Assembly: GCA_024279425.1 (NCBI GenBank)
Contig: JAJRRO010000100.1
Location: forward strand, 1-64,000
Length of the DNA: 64,000 nucleotides
Direction: 5' to 3'
Source: Bacteroidota bacterium
GTDB taxonomy: Bacteria; Bacteroidota; Bacteroidia; Flavobacteriales; Flavobacteriaceae
Below are positions 1-8,047 of this stretch, one piece after another. A program made the position numbers and the translations under genes. Every line of letters starts with the position of its first letter. The stretch's first letter is position 1. The notes beneath the pieces are model-generated. The model did no database searches, was not told the DNA's origin, and was given only the letters and a program-made list of their open reading frames with translations.

Positions 1-72
1 ACCTCTGGCATAACTTAACTCTACAGCCTTTTTCTTAAATTCTGAAGTGTAATTCTTTTTGCGTTTTGACAT
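1..72 (-). pseudogene. IS3-family transposase OrfA, 5' end only (window edge)
   Basis: The reading frame starts at an ATG at 72 and runs off the left edge of the window. The 24 visible residues (MSKRKKNYTSEFKKKAVELS and onward to YARG) match the lysine-rich N-terminus of the helix-turn-helix OrfA of IS3-family elements. The same start, with a similar upstream region, recurs at 11343, where it is frameshifted. Whether this copy is intact cannot be told because only its first 72 bases are present. The element end lies to the right, at about 139. Confidence 0.6.
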
Positions 73-139
73 AATTCAAAGTTAAATTATGTAGCACAAT
101 ATCTCTCAACTTGGTGTCCAGTTAAATATAGTAAGTCCA
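73..139 (-). mobile_element. IS3-family element right-hand terminus with inverted repeat
   Basis: On the minus strand the element begins TGGACTTACTATATTTAACT at 139 and leads into the OrfA start at 72. The end at 11412 reads TGGACTTACTACATTAAATG, with similar sequence continuing inwards. The TGGACTTAC start and the distance to OrfA are typical of IS3-family ends. No target duplication can be scored because the other end lies outside the window. Confidence 0.55.
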
Positions 140-197
140 GTACAGGTAAATTTTACGGGAAAGTAGAAGTAAGGAATTCTTTAATTATTAAAAACAA

Positions 198-653
198 CTA
201 AGTAATAATTTTATTGATTAACTCTTTCTCAGGGAAACCATTTTGTTTAAATGCATTGCATCTTCTACATGATAAGACAAAGTTTCGAGAATCATTAGAA
301 CCAAAAGATTGAGTTTTTACCTTTTTTCCGAATTCTGCCTTTTGGTTTCTTAGTTGTTTGTTTAATTTGTTTGAAGATAACGGGATGAAATGATCAACTA
401 CTGCCCCAGTATTTTTACAATCAGGATGAGTGTTTAATTGACAAACATCACCATGTTTTTCTTGTAATTCTTTAAAGATGTTATTTCGAATTTTATTGAA
501 TTCATTTCTTTTTTCTTTTGGGGAACGAAAATCAAAATGATGAATGTTATATTTTATTCCTCCATGATTTTCAAATAAATCATCGAAGAATTCTTCATCT
601 TCTGGGTATTCAAAACTTTTCCCATGATTGCTTAAAAAATTCTTAGTATGCAT
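198..653 (-). CDS. HNH endonuclease
   Basis: A 151-residue protein whose C-terminal half has the zinc-stapled HNH arrangement: Cys71 and Cys79, then the catalytic-type VDH at 86-88, then Asn124 and a C129-R-R-C132-N knuckle. Such proteins bind a metal and cut DNA; many act in restriction or as mobile endonucleases. The first 60 residues are acidic and unassigned. It lies 127 bases downstream of a PD-(D/E)XK family gene on the same strand, so the two may be co-transcribed. The family is recognised with good confidence. A role in phage defence is inferred only from the neighbourhood of nuclease-fold genes. Confidence 0.75.
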   Translation of the reverse strand: MHTKNFLSNHGKSFEYPEDEEFFDDLFENHGGIKYNIHHFDFRSPKEKRNEFNKIRNNIFKELQEKHGDVCQLNTHPDCKNTGAVVDHFIPLSSNKLNKQLRNQKAEFGKKVKTQSFGSNDSRNFVLSCRRCNAFKQNGFPEKELINKIIT

Positions 654-780
654 GACGTCTGGGCTATGGAAAGTTGGGCAGGCAAGGAAACTTTTTGTTT
701 TTTACTTATCATTCTTAAAAGTCAAATTTAAATTTTTGGCGGTCTTTACTAATAGACACAAACCTCTTGGAAAGTCTTTA

Positions 781-1890
781 TTAGTTATGTTTTATAACGT
801 TGTTAGCACAAGTTATTTCTTTTGCTTTTACAGATTCAATTTCGTCTTCACCTTTATAATAAATGTCGATTTCGGCATCAATTTCTGGGTTGAATAATTT
901 TATCCTTTTTCTGGAATTGTAAGAATATTGAAAAAGATTTTTCCGTTCATCGTCTGCTCTTTTGACGTTATAATGTCCTCTATTTTTCTCATTCACTATT
1001 GAAAGTGAAATATGAGCATTTCTTGTTGAGTTGTGAAGTTCAATTCCCGAAATGCTTAAAACAAATTCTGAAAATTTATTTCTTATAAAGTCAATTGTAT
1101 ATTCTTCGTTTGAATTTAATGTTTTAGAGAAATCATTTAAAAGGTCAATTACAGGTTTTCCGTAATTCTTTTTTTCTAATTTTTCTTTTCGCTCCTCTAT
1201 ATAACTTTTGAAGTTGGTTTTTATAAACGAAAGGAATGATTTAATAAGATAGGACGATTGATTATTAATTGGGTCAATTATACCATCTCGTTCATCATTA
1301 AATATTTTAATCAATTTGTTGAAAACTGAATTTTCGTGATTGTCCCAATATAAATGATGCTTTTTGTCGTAGCCAAGTTTTTCAAATGAATAACTAGAAG
1401 CATTTGATGGAGTAGGAGTTAAGTAAATAATATAAATTTCTGGCATAAAATTGCTTTCCGAATAATAATTTTCCAACCCTTTAAGTTCATCTTCAAGCTG
1501 TGAGTCATTTTTATTAATTGAAGAGTCAGTTATTTTATTCTCTAAACAAATTGAATAAATAATGTCATTAGTCTTATTATCAATTATCTCTATTATGATG
1601 TCTATATCTCTTCTTTTCTTTTTACCCTTTTTCTCTAGATTTACGGATAGTTCAGGGATTATATTTATCGAAAATCCTGAATATTTAGACAAATCAGCAA
1701 TTTTATTATTGTATTGAATTTTAGTCAAAAATTCATTGTTGATTTTTGTGATATCATTCAATAATTCTTGAAGTAGCAAACTAGAAATTCCGTGGTCTTC
1801 ATTTGGGTCTAATAAATATGCTAAAAAGGAACTTACATTTGGTTCGTTGATTGAACCGTCATTAGAAGATAGAATTCGAAAAATGTTCAT
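781..1890 (-). CDS. PD-(D/E)XK nuclease superfamily protein (PDDEXK_4-like)
   Basis: A 369-residue protein. Its opening (NIFRILSSN, then EPNVSSFLAYLLDPNEDHG) is the characteristic N-terminus of the PDDEXK_4 family, and the nuclease core follows: Glu80, an Asp-rich strand RRDIDIII at 94-100, and the E-N-K triad element at 117-119. The spacing fits a metal-dependent nuclease fold. Members are often found in defence islands and as orphan restriction-like genes, but their substrates are mostly unknown. No methyltransferase or specificity subunit is adjacent. The C-terminal half has no domain I recognise. Confidence 0.75.
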   Translation of the reverse strand: MNIFRILSSNDGSINEPNVSSFLAYLLDPNEDHGISSLLLQELLNDITKINNEFLTKIQYNNKIADLSKYSGFSINIIPELSVNLEKKGKKKRRDIDIIIEIIDNKTNDIIYSICLENKITDSSINKNDSQLEDELKGLENYYSESNFMPEIYIIYLTPTPSNASSYSFEKLGYDKKHHLYWDNHENSVFNKLIKIFNDERDGIIDPINNQSSYLIKSFLSFIKTNFKSYIEERKEKLEKKNYGKPVIDLLNDFSKTLNSNEEYTIDFIRNKFSEFVLSISGIELHNSTRNAHISLSIVNEKNRGHYNVKRADDERKNLFQYSYNSRKRIKLFNPEIDAEIDIYYKGEDEIESVKAKEITCANNVIKHN

Positions 1891-2135
1891 AGGTATTCCT
1901 AAAGTTTAATTTGTACTAACTTGTCTATATAGATGTTAAATACATCTATATAAACCCAATTTGACATATAAACGGTAAATCAGTACAGCTTTTATATGAA
2001 TTATTAAGTTCACCAAAATTAATGTTGAGCACCCTAAAACTCCTACATAAAAGAGAATAAAACAATTATTAATTCGATTAATTTAATTTTTATTCCTTAA
2101 TGGATATTTGTAAGAAGAATTTGTCTAGATAAATG

Positions 2136-2414
2136 TTAGTTAAGTTTAATGATTTTAGCCTTTATTTCACTTCTTTTATAATAAACCCTATTCCCAATTC
2201 CATGGGAAGGCAGAATTCCTTTTTTAGACCAGTGCCAAAGGGTGGTTAAGGATATTTTAAGGTATTTAGCCGTTTCTTCTCTGGTCAATAATTCTACTGG
2301 TTCCTTTGGTTGGAAGTTTTCCTTGATGGCTTTTATTTCCTCTTCAAGTATTGATAATTTTTCCAGAACTATTTCCATGGCTGATGGCAAGTCTTCAAAT
2401 TTTATATTTTTCAT
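2136..2414 (-). CDS. Excisionase-like helix-turn-helix protein
   Basis: A 92-residue protein with a short N-terminal coiled segment and, from about residue 42, a MerR/excisionase-type winged helix (LLTREETAKYLKISLTTLWH, then GNRVYYKRSEI). In Bacteroidota such proteins accompany integrative elements or act as small regulators. Its ATG overlaps the stop of the preceding gene by four bases (ATGA), so the two are translationally coupled. No integrase is visible nearby, so an autoregulatory role for the pair is as likely as an excision role. Confidence 0.7.
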   Translation of the reverse strand: MKNIKFEDLPSAMEIVLEKLSILEEEIKAIKENFQPKEPVELLTREETAKYLKISLTTLWHWSKKGILPSHGIGNRVYYKRSEIKAKIIKLN

Positions 2415-2809
2415 ATTAAACTAATTAAATCTGCATCGGGAATAACAACCACTTCGATGTTATGTTCAATGGCAAGCTCTTTCATTATTTTGTCATTCTT
2501 GCCACATATTGCAACACTTTTTATACTGTTTGGCTGAAATCTTTGAATTAGAAGTTTACTGAAATAGGCCTGACCCAATAAGTACATTCCAAGACGGTTA
2601 GCTTTGGTTTGTAGAATAATGACATCTTTATTTTTAATGTCAAAAGTATTTCCCTTAAAAATTCTGGTTTCCTCATTTAAGATAATAAGGCCGTCAATGA
2701 GTCTCTTCCCCTGAAATCTATTTCCTTCAACCGCAACAAATTCTTCTATCAATAACCCACCTATTTGACTCCAATATTTCCTAGTTCTCCAAGTCTCGTG
2801 TTTGCTCAT
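2411..2809 (-). CDS. Small putative PD-(D/E)XK-like nuclease, partner of the HTH protein
   Basis: A 132-residue protein that I cannot place in a named family. It has Glu22-Glu23, an Asp39 in RLIDGLII, and a hydrophobic strand ending in Q67-T-K69, the order and spacing of a small restriction-like fold with the Q-x-K variant of the catalytic motif. A conserved-looking LGMYLLGQAYFSKLLI helix follows. It is translationally coupled to the downstream HTH gene, which suggests a two-gene module. The nuclease assignment is an inference from motif spacing and could be wrong. A non-catalytic relative is possible. Confidence 0.45.
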   Translation of the reverse strand: MSKHETWRTRKYWSQIGGLLIEEFVAVEGNRFQGKRLIDGLIILNEETRIFKGNTFDIKNKDVIILQTKANRLGMYLLGQAYFSKLLIQRFQPNSIKSVAICGKNDKIMKELAIEHNIEVVVIPDADLISLI

Positions 2810-2840
2810 TTTTATTTTTATTTAAAGATATCCAGGCCAA

Positions 2841-3000
2841 ATGTGGAAAGAACGGTCATAGTATACCAGTGAAAACGGATTAAAGTGAGCATAGCAATAA
2901 TTATTGTAAATCCTTTTATAGCATAGTCTGAAATGGTTTTTTATGTGGCTCAAAAAATTCCGTTTTCACTGGTATACTATGACCGTTTTTTGCACTTTAG
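2841..3000. repeat. Large inverted repeat, possible MITE
   Basis: Two 29-base arms, 2851-2879 and 2959-2987, are perfect reverse complements separated by 79 bases. Weaker complementarity continues outwards for about ten more bases on each side (AAATGTGG at 2841 against CACTTT at about 2993). Each arm contains GTATAC. The unit of roughly 150 bases has no coding capacity and sits between the stop of the NERD gene and the start of the 132-residue gene. Size and terminal arms resemble a non-autonomous transposable element. No parental transposase with such ends is visible in the window. Confidence 0.6.
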
Positions 3001-3077
3001 TCAATACGGTATTTGAAATTAGATTTTCATCTTGTATCGACAAGAATGCTGTTATAGGCGTTGGAAGCAGTGCGTCT

Positions 3078-4154
3078 TTAAATTTTCAGCCTCCCCAAAT
3101 GTTCGGTAATACTTCTTACCTCTGATTCATCAAATATGGGTTCAAAATAGTTGATGTAACTATTTAACTCCTTCAAATTTTTGATTGCAACATGATTGAA
3201 CTTTCCCTTGGGCTTATGGTTTATCATAGCTATAACATTTCTTACTGGTAGTTCTTTTCTACCCCAATGATGTTGCTTAAGAATCCTTTTGCCGACAGAC
3301 TTATTACTATTCAGAATGACAAATAGGGCATAGCTTGTTCGCTGTATTTGTTTTATAGGGGATCTCAGGTCCAACCGCTCGATGGATTCCTTGCTCCAGT
3401 TTTTGGTCTCAATAATAAAAATACCGGCCCTGGTTACAAGAAGATGATCAATTTGAATACTGTATATACGGTCATTATCACTTCTGTTATAGATAGGCGG
3501 ATTAAAGGAAAGTGAAAAGTCGTTGAATAGCACATCTGTATCTGACAATTTTTCTAATTCATTTGCTACTAAATGCTCTCCGATTGCACCCGCAATCGAA
3601 GGATTAATATCGTTCACTACCGACTTTGTGTATTCAAGTTTATTAAGCGCAGCATCAAAACGGGTTGATATAGTAGATTGACTGTTGGAGGTATGCACAT
3701 CAAGCTTTAGTAATATTTCTTCTAGTTGTTTTTTTGCCTTAGATGTCTTCAGCGATATAATACTTTTATAACCCTTTTCTAGAAAAAATTTTATCCCTAA
3801 TACGATTTGTAGCAAGTACCAATGGCCTAACTCTATAATAGCATTTTTAGCTGGACTAGATCTTAAATTTTCGCACTTCGTGTTTATCTTGCCTAATCTT
3901 TTATTGAGTCTTGTTTCGGCATCCGATTTTATAGTATTGTAATTGTTTTGCAAGTTTAGTGCTACTGCCTGCAAGGTTTCGGTCTCTAGTTTAAAATCAT
4001 GTTCAATCTTGTAGAATAGTTCTTCCTTTTCGTTCTCGTAGTTTTTAATGAAATTATTTAGCTCACCAATAGAATTAAATCTTGAGATCCCTTTTCGATT
4101 TAAGGTTTCTCTAATTCTTTTTAAGGATTCTATCTGGCCGTAAACTATTGTCAT
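3078..4154 (-). CDS. NERD domain protein
   Basis: A 358-residue protein with a long helical N-terminus (about residues 1-180, coiled-coil-like with a hydrophobic stretch near 112-127) followed by a nuclease-related NERD domain. The domain motifs are clear: GAIGEHLV at 189-196, QIDHLLVT at 234-241 and IETKNW at 248-253, which supply the Glu, Asp and E-x-K residues of the PD-(D/E)XK-like core. NERD proteins are scattered across bacteria, often on mobile DNA, and their activity is seldom known. It is a single gene with its own upstream spacer and may belong functionally with the nuclease-rich cluster to its left. Confidence 0.8.
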   Translation of the reverse strand: MTIVYGQIESLKRIRETLNRKGISRFNSIGELNNFIKNYENEKEELFYKIEHDFKLETETLQAVALNLQNNYNTIKSDAETRLNKRLGKINTKCENLRSSPAKNAIIELGHWYLLQIVLGIKFFLEKGYKSIISLKTSKAKKQLEEILLKLDVHTSNSQSTISTRFDAALNKLEYTKSVVNDINPSIAGAIGEHLVANELEKLSDTDVLFNDFSLSFNPPIYNRSDNDRIYSIQIDHLLVTRAGIFIIETKNWSKESIERLDLRSPIKQIQRTSYALFVILNSNKSVGKRILKQHHWGRKELPVRNVIAMINHKPKGKFNHVAIKNLKELNSYINYFEPIFDESEVRSITEHLGRLKI

Positions 4155-4304
4155 GGATGAGTATTGCTGCTAATCGTTTCGTATATGGCACATTGCCATA
4201 TTATTTAGTTCATGTTTTTCAGTAGTGACTGAGCTTAATTGTTGGGTAGATTTTAAAGTTAGCTACAATTTGGCAATGTACTATATACATTGTTACCAGC
4301 TTTT

Positions 4305-4901
4305 TTATTCCAATGTAATTCCTTTCTTTTCTGTTAGTTTAAATGCTTTTTCAAAATCAATCAAACCCTGTGACCATGAGTAATTCCTTTTTAAGCCATG
4401 CTTAACCGCATTCAATAATTTTCTCCCTTTTTGAAGATCTTCAACTTCTAATTGGTTTAAATTTAAATATTCACAAAGATTTGAAATAATGATTTGGAAA
4501 TTATCTTCCTCTTTCAATGTTTCAAATTTATTAGCATGTATTCTTATGGTAATCTCATAAAGTGCAATTTGATAATAAACTTCATCTGAAATATCATGAT
4601 CATGAAAAACGCCAAACTCTTTTACGCATTTTTCATAAAATATTCTCATTGATGGTCCAGCCATAAGTAATCCAACAAAATCAAAATTGTCTTCCTTTGG
4701 CTTAGGATTTACTTCTATATTTCCACGGTTATATAATACCATTTCAGGAATTGAGCCGTTGACTAAAGAAATAAATTTCGGAAAATTTCCATGCCTAATG
4801 CTTGCAAATTCATTTCTAAATTTTAATTTATTTTTGCGAGCTTTCATAACCTTTAGCATGTATCCAACTGTGATTCCAATAATGAACTGTTGTTCTTTCA
4901 T
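4305..4901 (-). CDS. Hypothetical protein, 198 residues
   Basis: I do not recognise this protein. It is rich in lysine, glutamate and isoleucine, has a weakly hydrophobic N-terminus (IIGITVGYMLKV) but no cleavage site, and is predicted mostly helical beyond residue 100. It stands alone between a 150-base spacer and a gene-poor stretch full of broken genes. The AT-rich codon use matches the nuclease genes to its left more than the catabolic operon to its right, so it probably belongs to the accessory region. Confidence 0.5.
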   Translation of the reverse strand: MKEQQFIIGITVGYMLKVMKARKNKLKFRNEFASIRHGNFPKFISLVNGSIPEMVLYNRGNIEVNPKPKEDNFDFVGLLMAGPSMRIFYEKCVKEFGVFHDHDISDEVYYQIALYEITIRIHANKFETLKEEDNFQIIISNLCEYLNLNQLEVEDLQKGRKLLNAVKHGLKRNYSWSQGLIDFEKAFKLTEKKGITLE

Positions 4902-4989
4902 TTATTTAATTTCTGGTAACGCTCGAGCTATGAGTAGTGTGGGAGTAAAGACACGCCTCACATTCCGCCAAGTACCGTAGCAAAAGCTT

Positions 4990-5130
4990 TTAGTTTTGAT
5001 TTATTTTTTCTGTCAAAAGCAAAATCCCAATGACCACCAATAAAATCTCGCCAACAGCATACCTCATGTATTTTAAAGGCTTGTTGTCATCTGCTAGTTT
5101 TTTGTGGATTTTGCGGAAGAAGTTGATCAT
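4990..5130 (-). pseudogene. DUF6090 protein, N-terminal fragment
   Basis: A 46-codon frame whose product begins MINFFRKIHKKLADDN and continues YMRYAVGEILLVVIGILL. This is the hallmark N-terminus of the small DUF6090 membrane protein family of Flavobacteria, which normally goes on for 200 or more residues after a conserved IALQINNWNE. Here the frame leaves that consensus at LLTEKINQN and stops. The rest of the gene is not found on either side, so this is a truncated remnant. Confidence 0.65.
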
Positions 5131-5420
5131 GTGAGTAGAACACTTGGTTGGTCCTCTCTAAGGTATGGAATTATCTATTAAAGTTTTAAGCTGATAATTT
5201 AGAGTACTATATTTAGAAACCTACTTTTTGATGTCCTTTCTCAAATCCCATACTATTACTATCTTATACTATTTTAGTGTGTTCAATTATACCATGGGAT
5301 GTAAAGGAGCATATTCATTGAGATGCCTCATATCTGTAGTATCAAGGTAATCCTTTAGATCATAGAGTTTCTTTAGGTCTTCTTTAAATTGGTTCGAGAA
5401 TAACACAGCAGGGGGAGCTT
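5131..5420. other. Gene-poor stretch with an unassigned coding scrap
   Basis: No complete gene is present. On the minus strand an open stretch from about 5420 to the TAA at 5287-5289 reads as a plausible protein tail (FSNQFKEDLKKLYDLKDYLD, then HLNEYAPLHPMV) with no start codon upstream in frame. It may be the 3' end of another decayed gene. The sequence is otherwise AT-rich and without motifs I can name. Confidence 0.3.
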
Positions 5421-5546
5421 AATAAAAAGGAGCTGCATGAAAGTGTGGCTCTTTTTACTTTTTCCACTCTTGTTGCGAGAAGTTTATCCTGAGCATTTCG
5501 ACTTCGCTCAATACAGGCTTCGTCGAAGGGAGTCCAAGAGGGGGAG
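5421..5546. repeat. Interspersed repeat, copy A (hairpin + REP module + GTCCAAGAGGGGGAGC tail)
   Basis: This stretch matches 15245-15373 almost base for base. It starts with a hairpin flanked by A and T runs (AAAAAGGAGCTGCA against GTGGCTCTTTTT), which would terminate transcription. It continues through a 75-base module containing CCTGAGCATTTCGACTTCGC and GGCTTCGTCGAAGGGA, and ends in GAGTCCAAGAGGGGGAGC. The tail alone also occurs at 12413-12430. The module looks like a mobile or gene-converted intergenic repeat. Confidence 0.75.
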
Positions 5547-5555
5547 CCGGTAAAT

Positions 5556-5593
5556 AAAAGGCTTCAGAGATATTCAATCCTGAAGCCTTTTTT
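5556..5593. terminator. Bidirectional terminator
   Basis: A 12-base perfect stem, AAAAGGCTTCAG paired with CTGAAGCCTTTT, encloses a 12-base loop and is bounded by A and T runs on both sides. It lies downstream of the minus-strand DUF1080 remnant and can terminate the catabolic operon that ends there. Confidence 0.75.
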
Positions 5594-5695
5594 ATTTGCA
5601 CATAAATTATATTAAATTTCGGGTGTTATCATCTGTCCGCAAATGCAATTGTTTTATATGCTTAGGCATTTTTTCCAAACAACTTGAGATGAAAA

Positions 5696-5946
5696 TTATT
5701 CTATTACCGATCTGAAAATTCCGTCCTCGTTTCGCTCAAAGCTGACTCCAATTTCTGATTCCAAAAGCTCAATAAATGAATCATCACGATTTTTTAAAAA
5801 AGTGTACCATCCATCAAGAGTCTGATCATCAAATAATTGAATTGTTTCCTTTTTATCTGTGCTATTTGGATTATTCTGTCCATTAAGATAATCGGGCGAC
5901 AAATTCAGCAATAAAATACAACTAATATTAAGGTGGTATTCTTCAT
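5696..5946 (-). pseudogene. Truncated DUF1080 / 3-keto-disaccharide hydrolase remnant
   Basis: From an ATG at 5946 the frame encodes a signal-like MKNTTLILVVFYC and then meets TGA. A shift of frame restores 70 residues ending at 5696. The second part contains LFDDQTLDGWYTFLKN, the start of the DUF1080 (3-keto-glycoside hydrolase) domain, which normally runs for about 200 residues. So the gene carries both a frameshift after the signal peptide and a large C-terminal loss. It starts three bases after the stop of the Gfo/Idh gene and was the last gene of that operon. DUF1080 hydrolases act with Gfo/Idh-type 3-dehydrogenases in keto-sugar pathways, which hints at the operon's former role. Confidence 0.65.
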
Positions 5947-5948
5947 GA

Positions 5949-7022
5949 TTATAGATCTACAGTCTTCCCTGTTCTAAATGATTCATCTGCTGCCAATACA
6001 ATTTTTAAACTATTCACCGCATCCGTCAGATGACTTGTCAGATCTATATCTTTATTTATGGCATTGAGGAAATACTCCTGTTCCAAATCACATAGCCCTT
6101 GATGGTCGGGTTCATCTTCCATATTAATAATCTTATCAGGTTTGGTAAATTCATTATTTTCGTCTTTATCAGCATAATGAACTTTCAGTCTATTTGTTTT
6201 TGTATGTGAATCAATATCATCTGATCCTTTATCCGATCCTTGTTCTGCATCCATAATGTTTACACAACCCTTTGGTCCGATTACATCTTTAACAAAAAAT
6301 GCCACTTCGCTCATCATGGGTCCCCAACCGGCTTCATACCAACCTACGGACCCATCTTCAAATCGCACCTGTAATTGCCCATAATTATACATATCTGGAT
6401 TAATTTCATCGGTAAGCCTTGCGCCAATAGTGCTAACAGAAATTGGTTTGGACTGCGTCATTTGACACATAACATCTACATAATGCACTCCGCAATCTAC
6501 TATAGGCGACATACTTTCCATAATTCTTTTAAGTGTATGCCATGTTTTGCCGCTACTCTGTTGATTGAGATTCATACGCATTACCAGCGGTTTACCTAAT
6601 CCACGTGCTATTTCTATAAATGTTTTCCAGGAAGGGTGTACACGTAAAATGTATCCTATCACTAACTTTTTCCCATATTTTTTAGCTGAAGCAACCATTA
6701 ATTGCGCATCTTCAATAGTTGGTGCCAGGGGTTTTTCACAAAAAACATGAGCACCTGATTTCAATGCCTTTATTGTGAATTCAGAATGCGTTTCAGGAAA
6801 AGTACAAATGGAAACTGCATCCGGTTTGATGGCTTGTAAGGCTGTATCAAAATCGTCGAACTGGGCAGGATCATCCAATTCTTGAGCAAGAATATTTCTT
6901 TTCCCAGGATTTCTATCTACCAAGCCTACCAGCTCAAAACCCTCCAATTTGTAATATGCCCTTGCATGCGAAGCACCCATATTTCCACAGCCAATGACAA
7001 TTACGCTAATTTTTTTATTCAT
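5949..7022 (-). CDS. Gfo/Idh/MocA family oxidoreductase
   Basis: A 357-residue cytoplasmic NAD(P)-dependent dehydrogenase. The Rossmann glycine motif VIGCGNMGASHA lies at residues 8-19, the acidic adenosine-ribose residue in VGLVDRNP, and the family lysine in HVFCEKPLAPT near residue 97. The C-terminal half is the alpha/beta substrate domain with a plausible active-site GVHYVD. The family oxidises sugars, inositols and sugar acids at a ring hydroxyl. It is the last intact gene of the minus-strand operon that starts at 10503, and the DUF1080 remnant follows it directly. Substrate unknown. Confidence 0.85.
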   Translation of the reverse strand: MNKKISVIVIGCGNMGASHARAYYKLEGFELVGLVDRNPGKRNILAQELDDPAQFDDFDTALQAIKPDAVSICTFPETHSEFTIKALKSGAHVFCEKPLAPTIEDAQLMVASAKKYGKKLVIGYILRVHPSWKTFIEIARGLGKPLVMRMNLNQQSSGKTWHTLKRIMESMSPIVDCGVHYVDVMCQMTQSKPISVSTIGARLTDEINPDMYNYGQLQVRFEDGSVGWYEAGWGPMMSEVAFFVKDVIGPKGCVNIMDAEQGSDKGSDDIDSHTKTNRLKVHYADKDENNEFTKPDKIINMEDEPDHQGLCDLEQEYFLNAINKDIDLTSHLTDAVNSLKIVLAADESFRTGKTVDL

Positions 7023-7258
7023 GATATTAACTTTCTTATTTGTTAGTTTATATAATTAATTTCCTCTGTTCTATTGAATTCTGGCATGGTGAATCTTATA
7101 ACAGATTGTAAAAACGTAACAATCCTATGAATCAACTCGTTTCTTTTGGTTTGTAATAATATTTTTGATCAGGTTATGTTTGCTTATACTTTTTCACCAC
7201 TCGATACGAACGAACTGAAACATATGCAAGGAAAAATCACATTCTAGAGCGTTTGATC

Positions 7259-8014
7259 TTAACTTTCGTATAAATCTAAAATAATTTTTACTAAGGCTTC
7301 AACCACTAACTTCGTAATTTGTTCTCCTTTTTCTTTTGTTCCAAAACTGGCATCTCCAAAAACGCCCGAAGGCGTCAACTCTTTCATTCTTTTATAAATA
7401 GCGGCCTTACTGCCATAAAGCAAGTCACCGTCTGCCCAGTCAAAATTTGGTTGGTTTGCTTTTTCTGTTATTTGCTCGAGGTGCACTAAATGAGGTGCCA
7501 TTACTAACATCAATGCTGTTTCAAATTCTCCGGCATGACCCGTACCTCCTTTTCCTGATTCATTTAGCGCTTTTAATTTATCGGCAGCAATGCGCCACCA
7601 GGTTACAAGAGCGATTCTAATTTCAGGATTTCGAAAACCAAAAACCTCTAAAAATGTTCCGGCAATTGATTGATTACCACCATGGCTATTTAAAACAATC
7701 AAATTTTTGAAATCATACTTTGCAACACAACTGCTGATATCTGTCATTTGGTTTAAAAAGGTACTGTGCTGCACAGACAAACTACCAACAAAGTCAGTAT
7801 GGTGTTCAGAACAGCCAACACTAATTGTAGGTAGGATAAGTATTTTATCAGAAATTGTTTTTTCAATTGATGTACAAAAATGTTCATTGATCATACGATC
7901 AGTTGCCAATGGCAAATGTGCGCCATGTTGCTCGGTGGCGGCGATTGGTAAAATAACAGGAATATTTTTATTTAACTTTGCAATCTGTGGAGACGTTAAT
8001 TGATCCCAATACAT
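7259..8014 (-). CDS. Creatininase family amidohydrolase / lactonase
   Basis: A 251-residue metal-dependent hydrolase. It has the family signature EQHGAHLPLATD near residue 28, supplying the Glu and His metal ligands, NSHGGN near 110, and GHAGEFETA near 159 with the second set of ligands. Besides creatinine hydrolysis, this fold includes enzymes for formamides and other amides. Its place between a dehydrogenase and an NTF2-like gene, in an operon with an enolase-superfamily enzyme, argues for opening a lactone or lactam made during sugar oxidation rather than creatinine degradation. That role is inferred. The 236-base gap before the Gfo/Idh gene may hold an internal promoter. Confidence 0.85.
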   Translation of the reverse strand: MYWDQLTSPQIAKLNKNIPVILPIAATEQHGAHLPLATDRMINEHFCTSIEKTISDKILILPTISVGCSEHHTDFVGSLSVQHSTFLNQMTDISSCVAKYDFKNLIVLNSHGGNQSIAGTFLEVFGFRNPEIRIALVTWWRIAADKLKALNESGKGGTGHAGEFETALMLVMAPHLVHLEQITEKANQPNFDWADGDLLYGSKAAIYKRMKELTPSGVFGDASFGTKEKGEQITKLVVEALVKIILDLYES

Positions 8015-8047
8015 AAAAATAGTTTATTAATTAATTGTTTAGAAATG

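Noticed and set aside
2851-2987. Rho-independent terminator or integron attC site
   Set aside because: The loop of 79 bases and lack of a T-run argue against a terminator; no integron integrase or R'/R'' core sites are visible.
5900-5946. In-frame TGA of the DUF1080 remnant as a selenocysteine codon
   Set aside because: The sequence after the TGA in the same frame is not family-like; the family sequence resumes in another frame, so it is a frameshift.
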